Shown in pieces: positions 44,480 through 55,935 of a stretch of DNA of 64,000 nucleotides. The position numbers and the translations under genes are program-made. Source of the DNA: Nautilus pompilius (taxonomy: Eukaryota; Mollusca; Cephalopoda; Nautilida; Nautilidae); the NCBI GenBank assembly GCA_018389105.1, contig JACATO010002187.1, positions 1,178,060 through 1,242,059 of the forward strand. The letters run 5' to 3'. Under the pieces are notes generated by a model. That model made no database searches. It was given only the letters and a program-made list of their open reading frames with translations, and had not been told where the DNA came from. How positions within the stretch are numbered: position 1 is the stretch's first letter; each line of letters opens with the position of its first letter.

Positions 44480-45540
44480 TATAATAGGATAGGAAGATCT
44501 TCAACTGTTTCAGGTCATCTTTATTAAACTCTAGGGGGTGATCTGTCTTTAGGCCACATGCAGCAAGAAGACTTTTCTTGATGAACTCTCATTTGATAAT
44601 TTTTGTGTGGTCTGGACCGATCACCTAGTCTTCCTCACTAACGTCTGACTGGCAACTCATCCAGAAGCTAGTAGGGGAAATTCTGTAGCCTTTTACCAAC
44701 TTCTGCATTCATTCCTTCATCGCTCTCGAATGGCGCTGGGTCGGCAGACCTAATTATTAGAGGAGACTGTATGCTGTTCCACCTACTAAATCACAATTCC
44801 AGGAACAACAACAACAGCAAAAAAAAACTCGTTTTCATTCTGGGAATAAAGTTGCTTCTTTAGTTCCTCATATTTCAGCAACTTACAGCTGATGCTCATC
44901 CCGCTACTGTATGGAACAGTTGCCTCACCTGCAATGATCATCACACTTTCCTCTGTTAGTACCGAGTCTGGTCTCTGCCCAACTCTAGATCTAACCTCTG
45001 GGTATTTATGCAAATCTTCCAAGCCAACCACCCCCCCCCCATTGCTGGCACAGCCTAGTGCGCGCGCACACACACACAGCTTGCAAGACTGCTTGTCTGG
45101 CCTTCCCTAAGTATGTTGACCATGAAGACAGCTCTTCTGTTTACATTAAGTCTTGCATTGCCCACACCTGTTGCCAGTTTTCTCAAGATCTGATTGTTTC
45201 CATGTGTAACTTTGCTTTGCCACAACCACTCTGCACAACAGTAATGTGGTCCCCTTGTTTTGCTCGCACTTTTGCTCATCAGTTCTCCTCCATTTCAGCA
45301 AGTTTGCTTTTGTGGGCGATTTATCATAGATTGATCTTATGTTGGAACTGAGCCCGAGTATCATTCCGCGATAGGGATCTTTGCAAGCTCTTACCAACCA
45401 CTGTCCTTAGCTGCCTTCTGCACTCATCTGGTATCTTCTTCCTGTTTTACTTCTCCGACCACCATATGTCTCCTTTTTTCTACTGGTTGCTCTTGAATGC
45501 AATAATACCTTAAAAACCTGCAATCAGTGTATCTCTTAAA
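44480..45540. other. Unassigned block inside a split LINE
   Basis: Composition is less AT-rich than the surroundings and several frames are open for 70-97 codons on both strands (for example 45058-45351 +, 45397-45146 -), but none has recognisable domains. It separates the RT fragment at 44.2-44.4 kb from the C-terminal fragment at 45.55-45.9 kb of what may be one CR1-like element, so it may be a later insertion. A (CA)n run occurs at 45066-45078. Confidence 0.3.
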
Positions 45541-45544
45541 GCCA

Positions 45545-45900
45545 ACAGGTATGCCAAATTCTACTACACAAAGTAAACTCTTCAGTTTAATTATATAGAT
45601 CATTAGTAGGATTGCTTCTGGAATATGCGGTTAAGGCATGGAGCTCCCAGGAGATGAGGGCTAATTTTTAGTTATGAAGAAAGATTAAAGGGCCTTTTAG
45701 CTACTTTGTCTGGCAAACAGACTTTTTTGTACCGATATGACAAACATATCTTTTCTTTTTTGGAAAAAGAATGCATTAAGCTTAGATGCTTTTTTAAAAA
45801 ATAATAATTACAGATCATATAATTAGAGGACATGAGGATAAGGTTTTTAGGAAGCATTCTTGATTACACCAGGGAAGTGATCTTTTAGTTTCTTTTGTGT
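45545..45900 (+). pseudogene. CR1-like LINE, C-terminal fragment
   Basis: Broken frames give RSLVGLLLEYAVKAWSSQ, the conserved (R/K)SLVRPxLEYAxxxW block after the RT domain, then IIRGHEDKVFRKHS, the (T)RGHxxKLxK block. It may belong with the RT fragment near 44.3 kb. Confidence 0.6.
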
Positions 45901-47178
45901 GGTATTGGCCTGGAAAAAAAAAATTAATATATAGGTAACTGAGGAAAAAAAACTATTATTACCAAATGTTCATGTTTTAGTACCAGATGAAAATGTATAA
46001 CAACATTCATACTTAACATAATTTATTCAGACATGTTCAACAAACAAAGTACAGGATATTAACATCAACACTGAGACCTCTGTTTTAAGAATTGGCATTA
46101 TCTAACTTAACCTGCTCTAAAAGGATGCAGATAATTTTATTTTTCCTACTGGGATAACTTTAGAATTTCTGATGCTGCTGAATTCCTACCTGACCGGCCA
46201 TTCTTACAGCACTACCTACCAAATGATTAGTTACGTATGCCTGATAAACGTTTTCAAATAAGCTGTCCATGCTTTTTTTTTTTTTTTTTTAAGTTCTATC
46301 CACTGGATGAAAGTTCATCTTTAATGACTGACCCACAGAACCAGAATAACATTTTTTACATGATATTTACATTAATTATACTTACTGTCTTTCATATTTA
46401 GTATATACCACATAAAGATGGAGTTTTTGCTTTGCTTCTTTTTTCTTTTATTAAAGATGAACTAAAGAATACATCATTCAGTGATACTCCTCTACTTTTA
46501 GACCAACTTTTTTTTCCTTCCGTGTAGCATTTTAATGAACCCAACCCATCCCGATAACTCAGTGGCAAGGCGAATCCCATTTCTGACCATTTTTCTCCCC
46601 TTTTTCTTTCATTCTTTTTTTTTTACAGCTTTTATGGAATTTTTATTAATGTTAAATTTGTTTGTTTGTTTTACTTGCAACTTTGTTTATTTATGTGTAA
46701 CATATCGAGCTGAACAGGGTTTATGTATTGAAAACTCGAGACTTGTATGGGAACACTTGAGAAAACTGTTGCCCAAGATAGCAAGATAAGACCAATCTCT
46801 CATGACATAGATGTTGATATTAAAAAAAAAACAAACTAAAAGCTATTTAGTCACAAAATGATATTTGTTAATTGTTAGATCTTTTTGTTTGTCTTTTTTT
46901 TAAAAAGATATTTTGTTGTTATTGATGTAGAAAAATTACTTTCTCTTAACCTGAGTCCATATGAATGGCGTATAGTGTTAATGCATCATCATTAGACACA
47001 TGCAAGTTTGCAAATATTATTTCATGGAGATGAGTCCAGAGGTTTCTAGATGCTTACTCATTCTCTAGTCAACTTGTATCTCCTTAAAATGCTTACTGTT
47101 TTTAAGTCTGCATTTGTTTACTAAGTAGAGTGATGAAGCAGTTAGTTACTATGACATGAACCTGGCAGCAGTATTATA
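45901..47178. other. Non-coding stretch with an open frame near 46.6 kb
   Basis: 46528-46789 (+) is open: a T-rich coded stretch, a hydrophobic segment and a tail with LVWEHLRKLLPKIAR before the stop. The T-rich part is more likely a polypyrimidine tract of an acceptor at 46625-46628 than coding. Otherwise nothing is recognised. Confidence 0.3.
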
Positions 47179-48930
47179 CAGTAAAAGCTCTGCTGTCTGG
47201 CATGTTCCTGATCTAACCAATTCCAGTCAATTTGGCAGTAATGGAAATTGTCACTCATACAATACTAACTAAAAACTGCAATTCTAAGCTTACACTGAAT
47301 TATTGCTACTGTACAGAACCTTACTGATTCTCTGTAAGAGATTCACGAGACACTTGGAGATCTGGTAGTTTCGTAAGGTCATGAGGTTCAGGTACTGATG
47401 TGGAGGGTGATGTTGCTGACTCTGCAACAAGCCTTGGAAGTGTTTTTGAAGAGGTCTCTGATGTCAGCTTGCTTAGTTACATCCTCTTGTATGAAAGACG
47501 AATGTATAATATGTGGCTGCATCAGAATAGGAAGCAACCATTTCAGCAGATTTTAAGGGTATTTCAAAAAGATGAAGCAGCAGTATCCAAAGTTACTTTG
47601 TTGTTTACTAAAATCATCATTATCAGTGGATTTTCTCACTTAGTCTTATTAGGATTAACAGCACAATCATTGGTTTCTGGATCTCTGAAAATATGGATCA
47701 CTTCAACCTCCTTGACTGTTTCAGTTTGGTCGATTGTTTATTTTGATTAGTAGATTTTCACAATGTCAAGAATCTGTGCAACTGTAGATTTCTGAGGCCT
47801 GACATGAAAGCCTTCAAATTCTCCATCATTGTGAATCCTTCAGCAAAGATAACACTAGGCCACAATTTTCTCCATGCTCTCCTTAAAGTTTCATGTTTTA
47901 CATTAATATTAAATAAATTAAAACTGCTGTATTGTGCCATTAAGATTTATTAACTCTCCTAGAAAATGTTTTCTATAGTAGCATTTCATGTTCTGGATGA
48001 TGCTCTGATCTATTGGTTGAATTAATGAGGTAACACTGGCAAACGGATAAGTAGTAAAAATATTACCTGACACCAACTCTGCTTCACGGGGGAGGGTGAA
48101 CTTTATGATTATCTAATAAGAGGATAGATAGCTTTACTATCTTCTGACTTCCCAATTTTCTTAAAGTGTTCTTTGTCTTCAGATATAAAAATATGATAAA
48201 ACCAATCAAGAAAAATCTTATTCATCCATGCATTACTTTGGGCTCTGTAAGTCATAGGTAGATGGGCAATACCTTTAAATGCTCTTGAGCAAAGACATTT
48301 ACCTGTCACTAATAAACTAACCATATGCATACATTTAAACAGTTACTCTCTTTATTTTAAAAACAGCAGCACTAGATTCACCTTTACCTGCGAGAGTAGA
48401 AGTAAACATCATCTGCATGTATACCCGATTAAGGGATGAACTATATTCATTGATTAATTTTTTTTAATGTGTCATGGTGTTTTTCAGCAGACTTGGTGAG
48501 CCAATTTTTGTTCGCCTGATACACCTGGCCTTCTAATGTCACGACAAAATTTAAAACAGTCCAGCCAGCCATCTGGGGAAAAGAAATGTCAAATCCATTT
48601 ATAATAATCTTTGGCCCTTTCTTCAATAGCCATTTGTCCAGATATTGGTTCACCTCCAGACCATTATCAAGCTGTTCTAATTTAGGTCTACTTAGAGTAT
48701 GGTGGCGTTCTTCAGCTCTATTTGACTCCGAACTAGCACAAAATTTAAGCAGTTCTTCTTTCCTCTTGATGTCATAAACTGCTGAAGAGCCAACGTTATG
48801 TTCCTTCATCAGGACATCACCGTACCCACCTTTTCAGAGTCTTCTACAAATGTCTGTTTTTTGAGTTAACATCAGATCAACTGTCTCGTGCTTTACTCCT
48901 CTACTTGTTGAGGTGTGTTGCTCAACATAT
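47179..48930 (-). mobile_element. Tigger-type DNA transposon, degraded
   Basis: Minus-strand frames in order: a CENP-B-like HTH (about 48900-48447, with MKEHNVGSSAVYDIKRKEEL), a DDE-domain block (48330-48109, with [18 protein letters not shown] and [17 protein letters not shown]) and a later block (47940-47758, with LRRAWRKLWPSVIFAEG). These are the landmarks of a Tigger transposase. At the low-coordinate end a TA precedes CAGTAAAAGCTCTGCTGTCT, a plausible terminal repeat; the opposite end was not found. Frames are broken, so it is inactive. Confidence 0.75.
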
Positions 48931-49201
48931 ATGATGGATGGACATAGTTTCAGGAGATATAAAGTGATTAAAAACACGCCACTACAGCAACAGTGGTGCA
49001 AGACAACTGAACGAGAAAGGAAAAGAAAGCAGCATCGCCAGAGCTGGAAGACAGCAGCGAATAAAAAATAATGTATTGAGAAATATTGGAAACTCTGGAT
49101 CCTAGAGTTTTCCAGTTGGGTAAAAGGCTGGATAACGCAGCCTCTATTGTACCATGAAACCTCTCACTGGTTTGTGGGCAATAACCAGCACAACTAAACA
49201 A

Positions 49202-49596
49202 AGAGGAGAAATAATTTGTCCTCCCTATTTTTCCTCCAGAGTTTCATAAACTAATAATTTTGTTACAGTAGATAGCAACCCCTGTGACTCCCATGTCTAA
49301 GAACATCTCATGGCAATGAGCTAGAAGAACTCACCCAAATATTAGAACTATTTTTTGATATGTATATGCAAATGAACATACTCAGGTATAACATACGCTT
49401 TATATTAACCTGTTTTGTAGAAAACAAGAAGCACATTTTCTCACAGTACTAGAGTTTAATAAATACACTAATCAAGAAATAAACAGGAGACGAGTAACTG
49501 AGAAAACAACAAAACAATGCATCGTGTATGTACAGTTTGTTTCTCTCTTTTTTTTTTTTCTTTTAATCAAAAAATACTGGAGGATATTTCTAGGGG
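49202..49596. other. Region downstream of the phosphatase stop
   Basis: Presumably 3' UTR and flank of the minus-strand phosphatase gene. I did not find a clean AATAAA on the minus strand close to the stop. Confidence 0.4.
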
Positions 49597-49775
49597 CTAG
49601 TATTTATAAATTGTAAAATTGTCCACAACTTTGCTGTTGAGGCTTTTTAAATATTGAAAATGTAAACTTTTTGGTTTTGCTTCCATTATCAGAAATCCTG
49701 TATCAGTTCCCTTCACAAAGAATGCTCGCCATTTTACGTTCTTCATGAAAGTTGCATCATTTGGTTCTGGATTAC
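49597..49775 (-). CDS. ACP7: Purple acid phosphatase, last exon
   Basis: Acceptor TTTAAAG just above 49775. Encodes about 58 residues after the NGAGG turn, with VKWRAFFVKGTDTGFL and a C-terminal VVDNFTIYK, matching the conserved final strands of the family (typically ending in a D-x-F/W-hydrophobic motif), then stop TAG. Confidence 0.88.
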
Positions 49776-52323
49776 CTTTAAAAGAAAAAAAAACTCTTTT
49801 AATGTTTGACATATTTCATTGTTATAAGATGATTTTGTCAGCCATTGTGAGAAACGATGAAGCCCACATTTTTAGTTGATTTTTTTTAAATATATTAAAG
49901 TACTGCTATTTATGATTTGGTTGCAGTGATAAAATGACTAATCAGAAATTATCATAGAAATAATTACAAGATTCTCATATCAATACTTTAGAAGCCACAT
50001 CTTACACTTGAGTGGCTTTGAAGTGAAAGCAGAAAAAAGTATCCATGTATGACCAATATGAATACTACACACAACTATGACACACACACAGTTGTTTGAT
50101 GTCTCCTCGACAGGAGAGCTACAGACAGCATCAATACACATTTGAAAAGCAATGAAAGTTTAAAATTACTGACATTTTCTTAAAACTAATTAAATATGCT
50201 TTTAGTTATGCAGTAAGTTGTCTTAATTGAACAACTTCAGAACTCCTTTAGTGGGTAGGCTAAATTTTTATTGTTCTCATCATATAAGGGAAATTTTCAA
50301 ATGTTATTTGTTGATTTTGACAGGGTATTTTATTATAGGCTAGAACAGTTGCTGTTTTGAGTCTCTATTATTTCAAACATGTTTAAAAAGATGCATTGCT
50401 ATTACAATCTCTGTCATCTTCAAACCTTGTCCTGATACCACAATCAATAGTTTTGTTCTGAAGACTGGTTGGCAGTTGGCTGACATTAAAAGAAAAACAG
50501 CAGTTTTTTTTATAAAATTAGCTGTAATGTAGTAAGTAGTTTTTATCATAGTTATTGCAATAACTGGCTTTTCCCCATCAAAAAGGTACAAAATAAGGTA
50601 TGATAAGATCAGTAAAATAAAGAATTGAAATGAAAGCAAAAGAAATAAGTTGATATGAGACTCTTGCCTGAAATATATATTGTTTAATTTCTTTGCTACA
50701 GGTAAACAGGGAGCCAGTAGTATGACTAACATAAGGCTTCCAAGGAAGGGAAAAAAACTTTATTTGAATTTTAAACTGGTTTGTAACACAGGCTGACTTT
50801 GCCATTACACATTTTCTTTCTTTCTTTTTTATTTGAAGAATTTCTTTGTGCTGCATCTAGTAGAATATTCAGACAGGAGTAAAACAATGCACATTGTGGA
50901 AAATATTAAGCTTCATCAAATAAATAAGACAAGAATAGAGTTAAGAGAACAGAAAAGGTTTTGTGCAGAGTAAAAGAATCAACAAAGTGAACACATCAGA
51001 AAAAACTTAAATGCTAAGAATTTAGAAATGGGTGTTCTTAGTACTTGTGTGTGTACTGTACTCACCTCCTGCCCCATTGATTAAGTGAACAGGAGCACCT
51101 GGGTTGTAGTAATTCATTTTAGTGACCTGGTTTTTGTAAACAGGGTAGCTACGCTCATAGTGGTGCACATGGCCACTCAGGTAAACGTCGACATTCTGGA
51201 GAAAAAGCATCTCTTCCAGATGTGAGCGGAACACTGCTGCCTCCTCGATGCACTGCTGTGCAGCAATGACTGAGCTGCAGTAGAGAGGTCGGTGACCAAG
51301 GACGATAACCCAAGGCACCTTAGCCCTGTTGTTGTTTGCTCGCACCAGGTCTCTCTCCATCCACTGATGCTGCGAAGAATTTGGATGGAATCCATGCTCA
51401 GTAGAAAAGGACAGAAAATGAACCCCCATGTAGTCATAGGAATACCAAAATGGAGAGTCTGATCCACTTTCATGATATGGCATCTTCAACCAGTTCAAAT
51501 ATGCAGAGAATCCGAACTGCACTTCGTGATTTCCTGGAATCACCATATATGGGATTTTGGTTACAACGTTTTGAATTTTATTCATGTATTCCATCCAGAT
51601 GTAGGAATTATTACCATCTAGTTTGCCAAAGTTGTCAGCATAGCTGATGTCACCTATATGAATAAGCAGCTTCATTTCTGATGTTGTAGTAAAGTTCAAA
51701 ACAGATTCAATTGTCTCTTCACAGTTTGTGACGCCTAAATCTCCAATTATCCCTATAAGTCGTCTTCTCTTTGTTGGTGTGTTCAATACAGCATTTTGTT
51801 CCATTCTATGTACTGATGGATGTTCGAGTTTTCTTAGCTGTGGCAAAGCATTTACTTCATTAATCGGACAGCACTTTGGGATTTCTGGTCTTTGAACAGT
51901 AAACGTATGTACTTGGCTCCAGCCGTAGTTTCTGTCACCGCACATGTAATATACTGGACCATATAAATTCTCCACTTTTGTCAAATCCATGTCAGCCATA
52001 TTCAAAGTCCATTCAAATTTCCCCCCTGTGTAGGTGTATGCCTTTCCAAATGCTGCTGCTTTACCTTCTGACTCCTGACTGCGAAAATAACAGACTGGTT
52101 TGAAAGTACGATTCTGAAAGGAGTATGGTGTTAGCCATATTGCTCGCATCTTACTATGACCTTTCAGTGCTAGATGGAGTCCTTGTACTGGCTCCCTGCT
52201 TAGGATAATTGGATATGTGAGGGGATGAATGATTTTATGTTCTAGAGACGATGCTCGCTCTTCTGGTTCTGTTGTTCCACACAGTACAGCAAAAAGTGGC
52301 AGCCACATCCAACAGCAAGTCAT
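49597..52323 (-). CDS. ACP7: Purple acid phosphatase (ACP7/PAPL type), two coding exons (gene-level entry)
   Basis: Joining 52323-51066 and 49775-49597 on the minus strand gives a 478-aa protein; the junction AGGAG/GTGAGT with TTTAAAG is in phase and completes the Gly of NGAGG. A hydrophobic start (MTCCWMWLPLFAVLCG) looks like a signal peptide, so the enzyme is probably secreted or lysosomal. An N-terminal Ig/FN-like domain (about 30-145) precedes a metallophosphoesterase domain. All binuclear metal motifs are present: GDLG (D195), GDISY (D225, Y228), GNHE (N265), VLGHR (H344), GHVHH (H385, H387); Y228 is the charge-transfer tyrosine that gives purple enzymes their colour. Several N-glycosylation sites occur (for example NRT at 71, NFT at 210, NNS at 238). 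It hydrolyses phosphomonoesters in this family; the natural substrate is unknown. The paralogue cannot be fixed without a tree. Confidence 0.93.
49776..51065 (-). other. Intron of the phosphatase gene
   Basis: About 1.3 kb, AT-rich, no transposon recognised. The open frames on the minus strand at 50373-50856 are low-complexity hydrophobic shadows. Confidence 0.7.
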
Positions 52324-52336
52324 TCTGATTTTACGC
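51066..52336 (-). CDS. ACP7: Purple acid phosphatase, main coding exon (coding from 52323)
   Basis: Holds the start ATG at 52323-52321, signal peptide, N-terminal domain and all metal motifs. It reads through into the intron for 13 codons after the donor at 51065, an artefact of ignoring the splice. Upstream, TTTGTTTTCAG ends at 52337, so the exon starts at 52336 with 13 nt of 5' UTR and there must be at least one further non-coding exon at higher coordinates. Confidence 0.9.
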
Positions 52337-52374
52337 CTGAAAACAAAAAAGACTCATCACTTTTATTTGGATAT

Positions 52375-52376
52375 AC

Positions 52377-52413
<37 letters not shown>
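52375..52413 (+). repeat. Compound (AT)n(AC)n microsatellite
   Basis: About 10 AT units followed by about 9 AC units, just upstream (on the minus strand) of the phosphatase main exon, inside its 5' UTR intron. Confidence 0.9.
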
Positions 52414-52414
<1 letters not shown>

Positions 52415-52439
52415 TAGTTTTACAATTTTTTTTTATAAA

Positions 52440-53755
52440 AGTTAAATTTTCCAAGAGAAAAAGGTGATGGTGGAAGATGCTAATAAGTATGGATGACTGA
52501 TTTTATACTCTAAAAGGGTTAATTAATTTTTTTAAAAATCCATTTTTGAAATGTCTTTTTTGATATTAAAAAGAAAATTGAGGCAGCAAAGAACTTGACA
52601 ATGTACTTCTTGCAGTTAGCACAAAGAAATTAAAATTTCTAGAATCTGATTTGTGAAGGGATTATCATTAAGGAATTTTAGTTCATTAGCCACAAACTGA
52701 AGTACATACTTTGGAAAGTGATCCCCACAAAATGGGAAGACATTGAATATTTCAGGGTCAAAGCATCTTCGCTGGTGGGTACGGGTTTTGAGTGGGTCTG
52801 ACTGACTTTGTGCGCCATCTGTCGCTGGTTACTTCTGAAATATCTGTTTAAGCGTGGTGTGGCGTTGTTGTGAGAAAAAAAACCACGGCAAAGGATAGCA
52901 TATGTGGTTCCAACCGGCAGTTCCTAGTTGAATTAGAAATCTGAATGCTTTCCTTGACAGCTTCAACGAATGGCATTACATGTTGCAGATGTATAAACGA
53001 AACAAAATAAAAATGCTATCATCGTGAGTTGTGCCTACTCGGCTACACATTAATTATATTTGCACACTATTAGATCTTGCCTTAACCCACTACTACCCAT
53101 GGAGGAAGAGAGAGAAACAAAAAACAAAATGTGCCCCAGGAAGAGAAACAGCCATCAATATCATCCCTTAATTCATTAATACTATCGCTGTTTCCACATT
53201 TTCCAGTAATATAATTGTGTTGGAATGTTAGCTAATATGTAGTTAGAATCCACAGAAGCAGTTACCAGATGAAAAAATTTGTCCTCGTCCAAGTGTTCAA
53301 AATCCCCAAAATTCCAAGAATCCTTATGCAGTCGTTGGGTGCCAACCTTTAACACTTGAGTGGTCATGAATGGGTGCAGACGAGCCACCTCTGATACTAT
53401 GAGTACTACATACCAGCTGCCTGCTGCTTTTGAGATTTCTTTAATTATTTTGAAAACCTTTATTTGGTTCCTTAATTCAAAATTGTTGGCTCTAATATTT
53501 TTTGGTTGTTTGGCATCTACGCTGAACTCTTTCTACTAAATTAGCACCCTCTTTCAAATAAGGGCTCTGCTTTAAAAGCAGCACATTAAATGTAGTTGCA
53601 GGAACAAAACTCAGAAAAGTTTCTGCCCCTCTATGCAAAATCATTAGGAAATCGCAAGGCATAAGTTCAGCTTTAATAAAATTACGATATTTTATTTTTA
53701 GCATCAGACAGCAAAAGGTTGGGGAAGGGAGGTTCAAATTTCATCTAAGTATAGG
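52440..53755. other. Non-coding stretch upstream of the phosphatase
   Basis: No gene or mobile element recognised. It is probably part of the 5' UTR intron of the minus-strand phosphatase gene. Confidence 0.4.
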
Positions 53756-53756
53756 C

Positions 53757-53825
53757 TGATTCAGTGGCAGGTAAGTTACTGGGCTGCCAAGGGTGAGATC
53801 CCGCGTTCGGATCATGGTCGGTACC
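53757..53825 (+). mobile_element. tRNA-derived SINE head
   Basis: A-box-like TGGCAGGTAAGTTACTGGG and B-box-like GCGTTCGGATC about 25 nt later, in the tRNA layout. The GGCAG/GTAAGT inside it looks like a splice donor but is explained by the A box. Confidence 0.45.
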
Positions 53826-54520
53826 GGCTCGGTTTGCGCACGCCCCTCCCTAGGGTGCCCTCTTCCTCTAGTCGGCCGCGCGAGTTCCCCCCACCTCTAA
53901 GCACGAAGAGCTCCAGTAGGGTTTCCCGTAACTCTGTCTGGTTCCCCCAACCGTGCTCGGGTAACTCGCTCGGTCGCCGAGGCCGATACTCCAGCACCTC
54001 TTCCCCGAGGGGCGTTCTCAAGACCTCCGAAGTCAGAACAGGGGACCGCACAGAAGATCCACATTCCGCCTCCACCCACCCTGTAATTCCACCCGGCACC
54101 GTTTGCTTCGCCAGCCGACAGAACAAAAATGGAAGTGCCTTACCGAATCCGAGCAGAAGGTCTGGACCGAAGATCGTGCGTGCGCCGGGCCGAGAGAGGG
54201 GTATGGGTGGCTCTTGGATGGGCGCCAGCGTTGGTCACGTGGCTTCCTGGGGGGTGCGCGACGACGAGGAAGACCGTTTTTTTTTTCGGAACTCTGCTGA
54301 ACCACATTCAGAGACCATTTTCCGGCCCGGCGGTCGTCTTGAAAGAAGATTCTTCAAGCCGACTGACAAAGGTGCAGACTCTGGGAATTAAGAGTCTCTC
54401 ATCCGATCGAGCCGGACGCCACAGGCGCCTACAAATTTGGCGTCGTCGTTTTAAAGGGACAATCTCGTGGGGGAAGAGGGCTAAGTGGAAATCTCCGCCA
54501 CTATCTGCGTAATCCCGATC
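53826..54520. other. GC/CpG-rich block, possible promoter and first exon of the phosphatase gene
   Basis: Strongly GC- and CpG-rich compared with everything to its left; overlapping open frames on both strands (for example 53834-54391 +, 54126-53812 -) are explained by scarcity of stops in GC-rich DNA and match nothing I know. On the minus strand TTCG/GTAAGG near 54146 could be a donor for a 5' UTR exon of the phosphatase. Promoter function is an inference. Confidence 0.35.
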
Positions 54521-55695
54521 TATGAGCGAATTATCTTTTTGAAGCAATATCTAATTAATAATTAAGCGGAAAGCACTGCCGTTATCGATTACTTGTGACG
54601 TCACTAACGGTCACGTGATTAACCGATACGGACAGAAAACCTCGCCAGTTTCGGTTTGTATTTTTTTCTTTTTAAGAACTGAACTTTGGTGGACAATTAA
54701 TTCAGTTATATCAAAGTTTCAGAGAAGGTTGTGTGCAGCGGCCTCGCTCCATGGAAATAAAATTACGGATTCCCCCCCACCCCTTTGTTTCGCTTTTCTG
54801 TCAGGGGAAGTCGTCGTAGAGAGGTTTGTAGGCAGCCACAGTTTCCATGGCGGGGGCGGTCTCTCTCATATACAAAAGAAATAAAAACCAAACAATTAAG
54901 TATTCGCTAGGCGGGTGCTTTAACCCTAACGAGACGCCAGCGGCTGGTCTTTTAGGGCCGCCTAACATGGGGTCCTTAAAAAAAAAAAACTGTGAAGGGG
55001 GAAGTATGTATTTCGTACAGGTAAGCTGGCGGCTGGTGGACCCTCTACATACAGGGGCGAGGCGGGCCCCATCTCCGTGTAGTAGTCAGCCGGAGGCCTC
55101 CATTTCCCCTCTCGGCGATCCTACCTCTGTGTGTGTCATTGCTTAAATATGGTAAGTCAGTGTTTTATGAAAACCTCGGGTAGTTTCCAGGAGTTTCGGA
55201 ACAGACCACACCACACTAATTCAAAAGTAAGAAAAACCCATTTACCTTTTCTTGTTTAGCTGGTAGTTGAGCAGCGCTGTGTATTTTATGATATTCACTA
55301 CCGTAGATAAGTCCGGAACTTAAAGATGTTCCCTTATATATACACAGTAAGTATTCCTCTAGAAAGGAAGGATAAAGTTCAGTGTTTTACCCCCGAACGG
55401 TGGTGTGCGATCACTATGCGCTACACACATGGTGGTCAACAGTGGCCGGTCTTATTTCTTCTCAGCAGGCGACCAAAGGTCTTGTTTGATTAAAGATGTA
55501 TGCTAAACTTGGAATCGTTAAACAATAGTTATTATTCGCAGTCATTGTCCGGTGGAAAAATATTTCTAGCTATTTCTCTTCCCGTTAATTAGTGTCTCCA
55601 AGGGAGATTACCCTGGCAGGGGAGGGAGGGGGGGGGCTTAGTGCCAAGAGAGCCCGGCACTGCTGACTTCGGCAAAGAAATCCTTAGCGGAACTC
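54521..55695. other. Intergenic, moderately GC-rich
   Basis: A + strand frame starts with ATG at 54847 in good initiation context and reaches a consensus donor (TACAG/GTAAGC) at 55020, about 58 codons. It resembles no family I know and no downstream + strand exons were found, so I do not call a gene. A G-run lies at about 55620-55637. Confidence 0.3.
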
Positions 55696-55704
55696 ATCGC
55701 TTTT

Positions 55705-55935
55705 AGGTGGGACCAATGGTTAGGTTAGCCTTCTGGAATGGCCGAGTTCGACCCTCGTTTCGGCGAAGGTATCTCTCCATGGCGGGGTTTCTTCTTTCCC
55801 AGTCAGTCGCTTGGGTTTTCTTCCACATCTAAAGAGTGAAAGTGCCCCTGTAACAATTTCTCTCAGGTTAGCGCCCTCTATCGCACGACCGGGCCATCAC
55901 GTTCGCTCACCAGGATAATCTCCCTTGTAAAGACC
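55705..55935 (+). mobile_element. tRNA-derived SINE
   Basis: A-box-like GGGACCAATGGTTAGGTTAG and B-box-like CCGAGTTCGACCCTC, then a body with GGCGGGGTTTCTTC and GGTTTTCTTCCACATCTAA and a tail with GCGCCCTCTATCGCACGACC. Better preserved than the left-hand SINE copies. Confidence 0.6.

Noticed and set aside
51022..51065. Phosphatase ending with the 13 codons before the stop near 51022
   Set aside because: This is read-through past a consensus donor; splicing to 49775 restores the conserved C-terminal strands.
53757..53775. Consensus splice donor GGCAG/GTAAGT on the + strand
   Set aside because: It falls inside the A box of a tRNA-derived SINE and no open frame leads into it.
53834..54391. 185-codon + strand open frame
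   Set aside because: GC-rich DNA with few stops; frames are open on both strands, composition is Arg/Pro/Ser-rich and no domain is recognisable.
54847..55020. Possible first coding exon on the + strand with a good donor
   Set aside because: No recognisable protein and no downstream + strand exons found in the following 9 kb.
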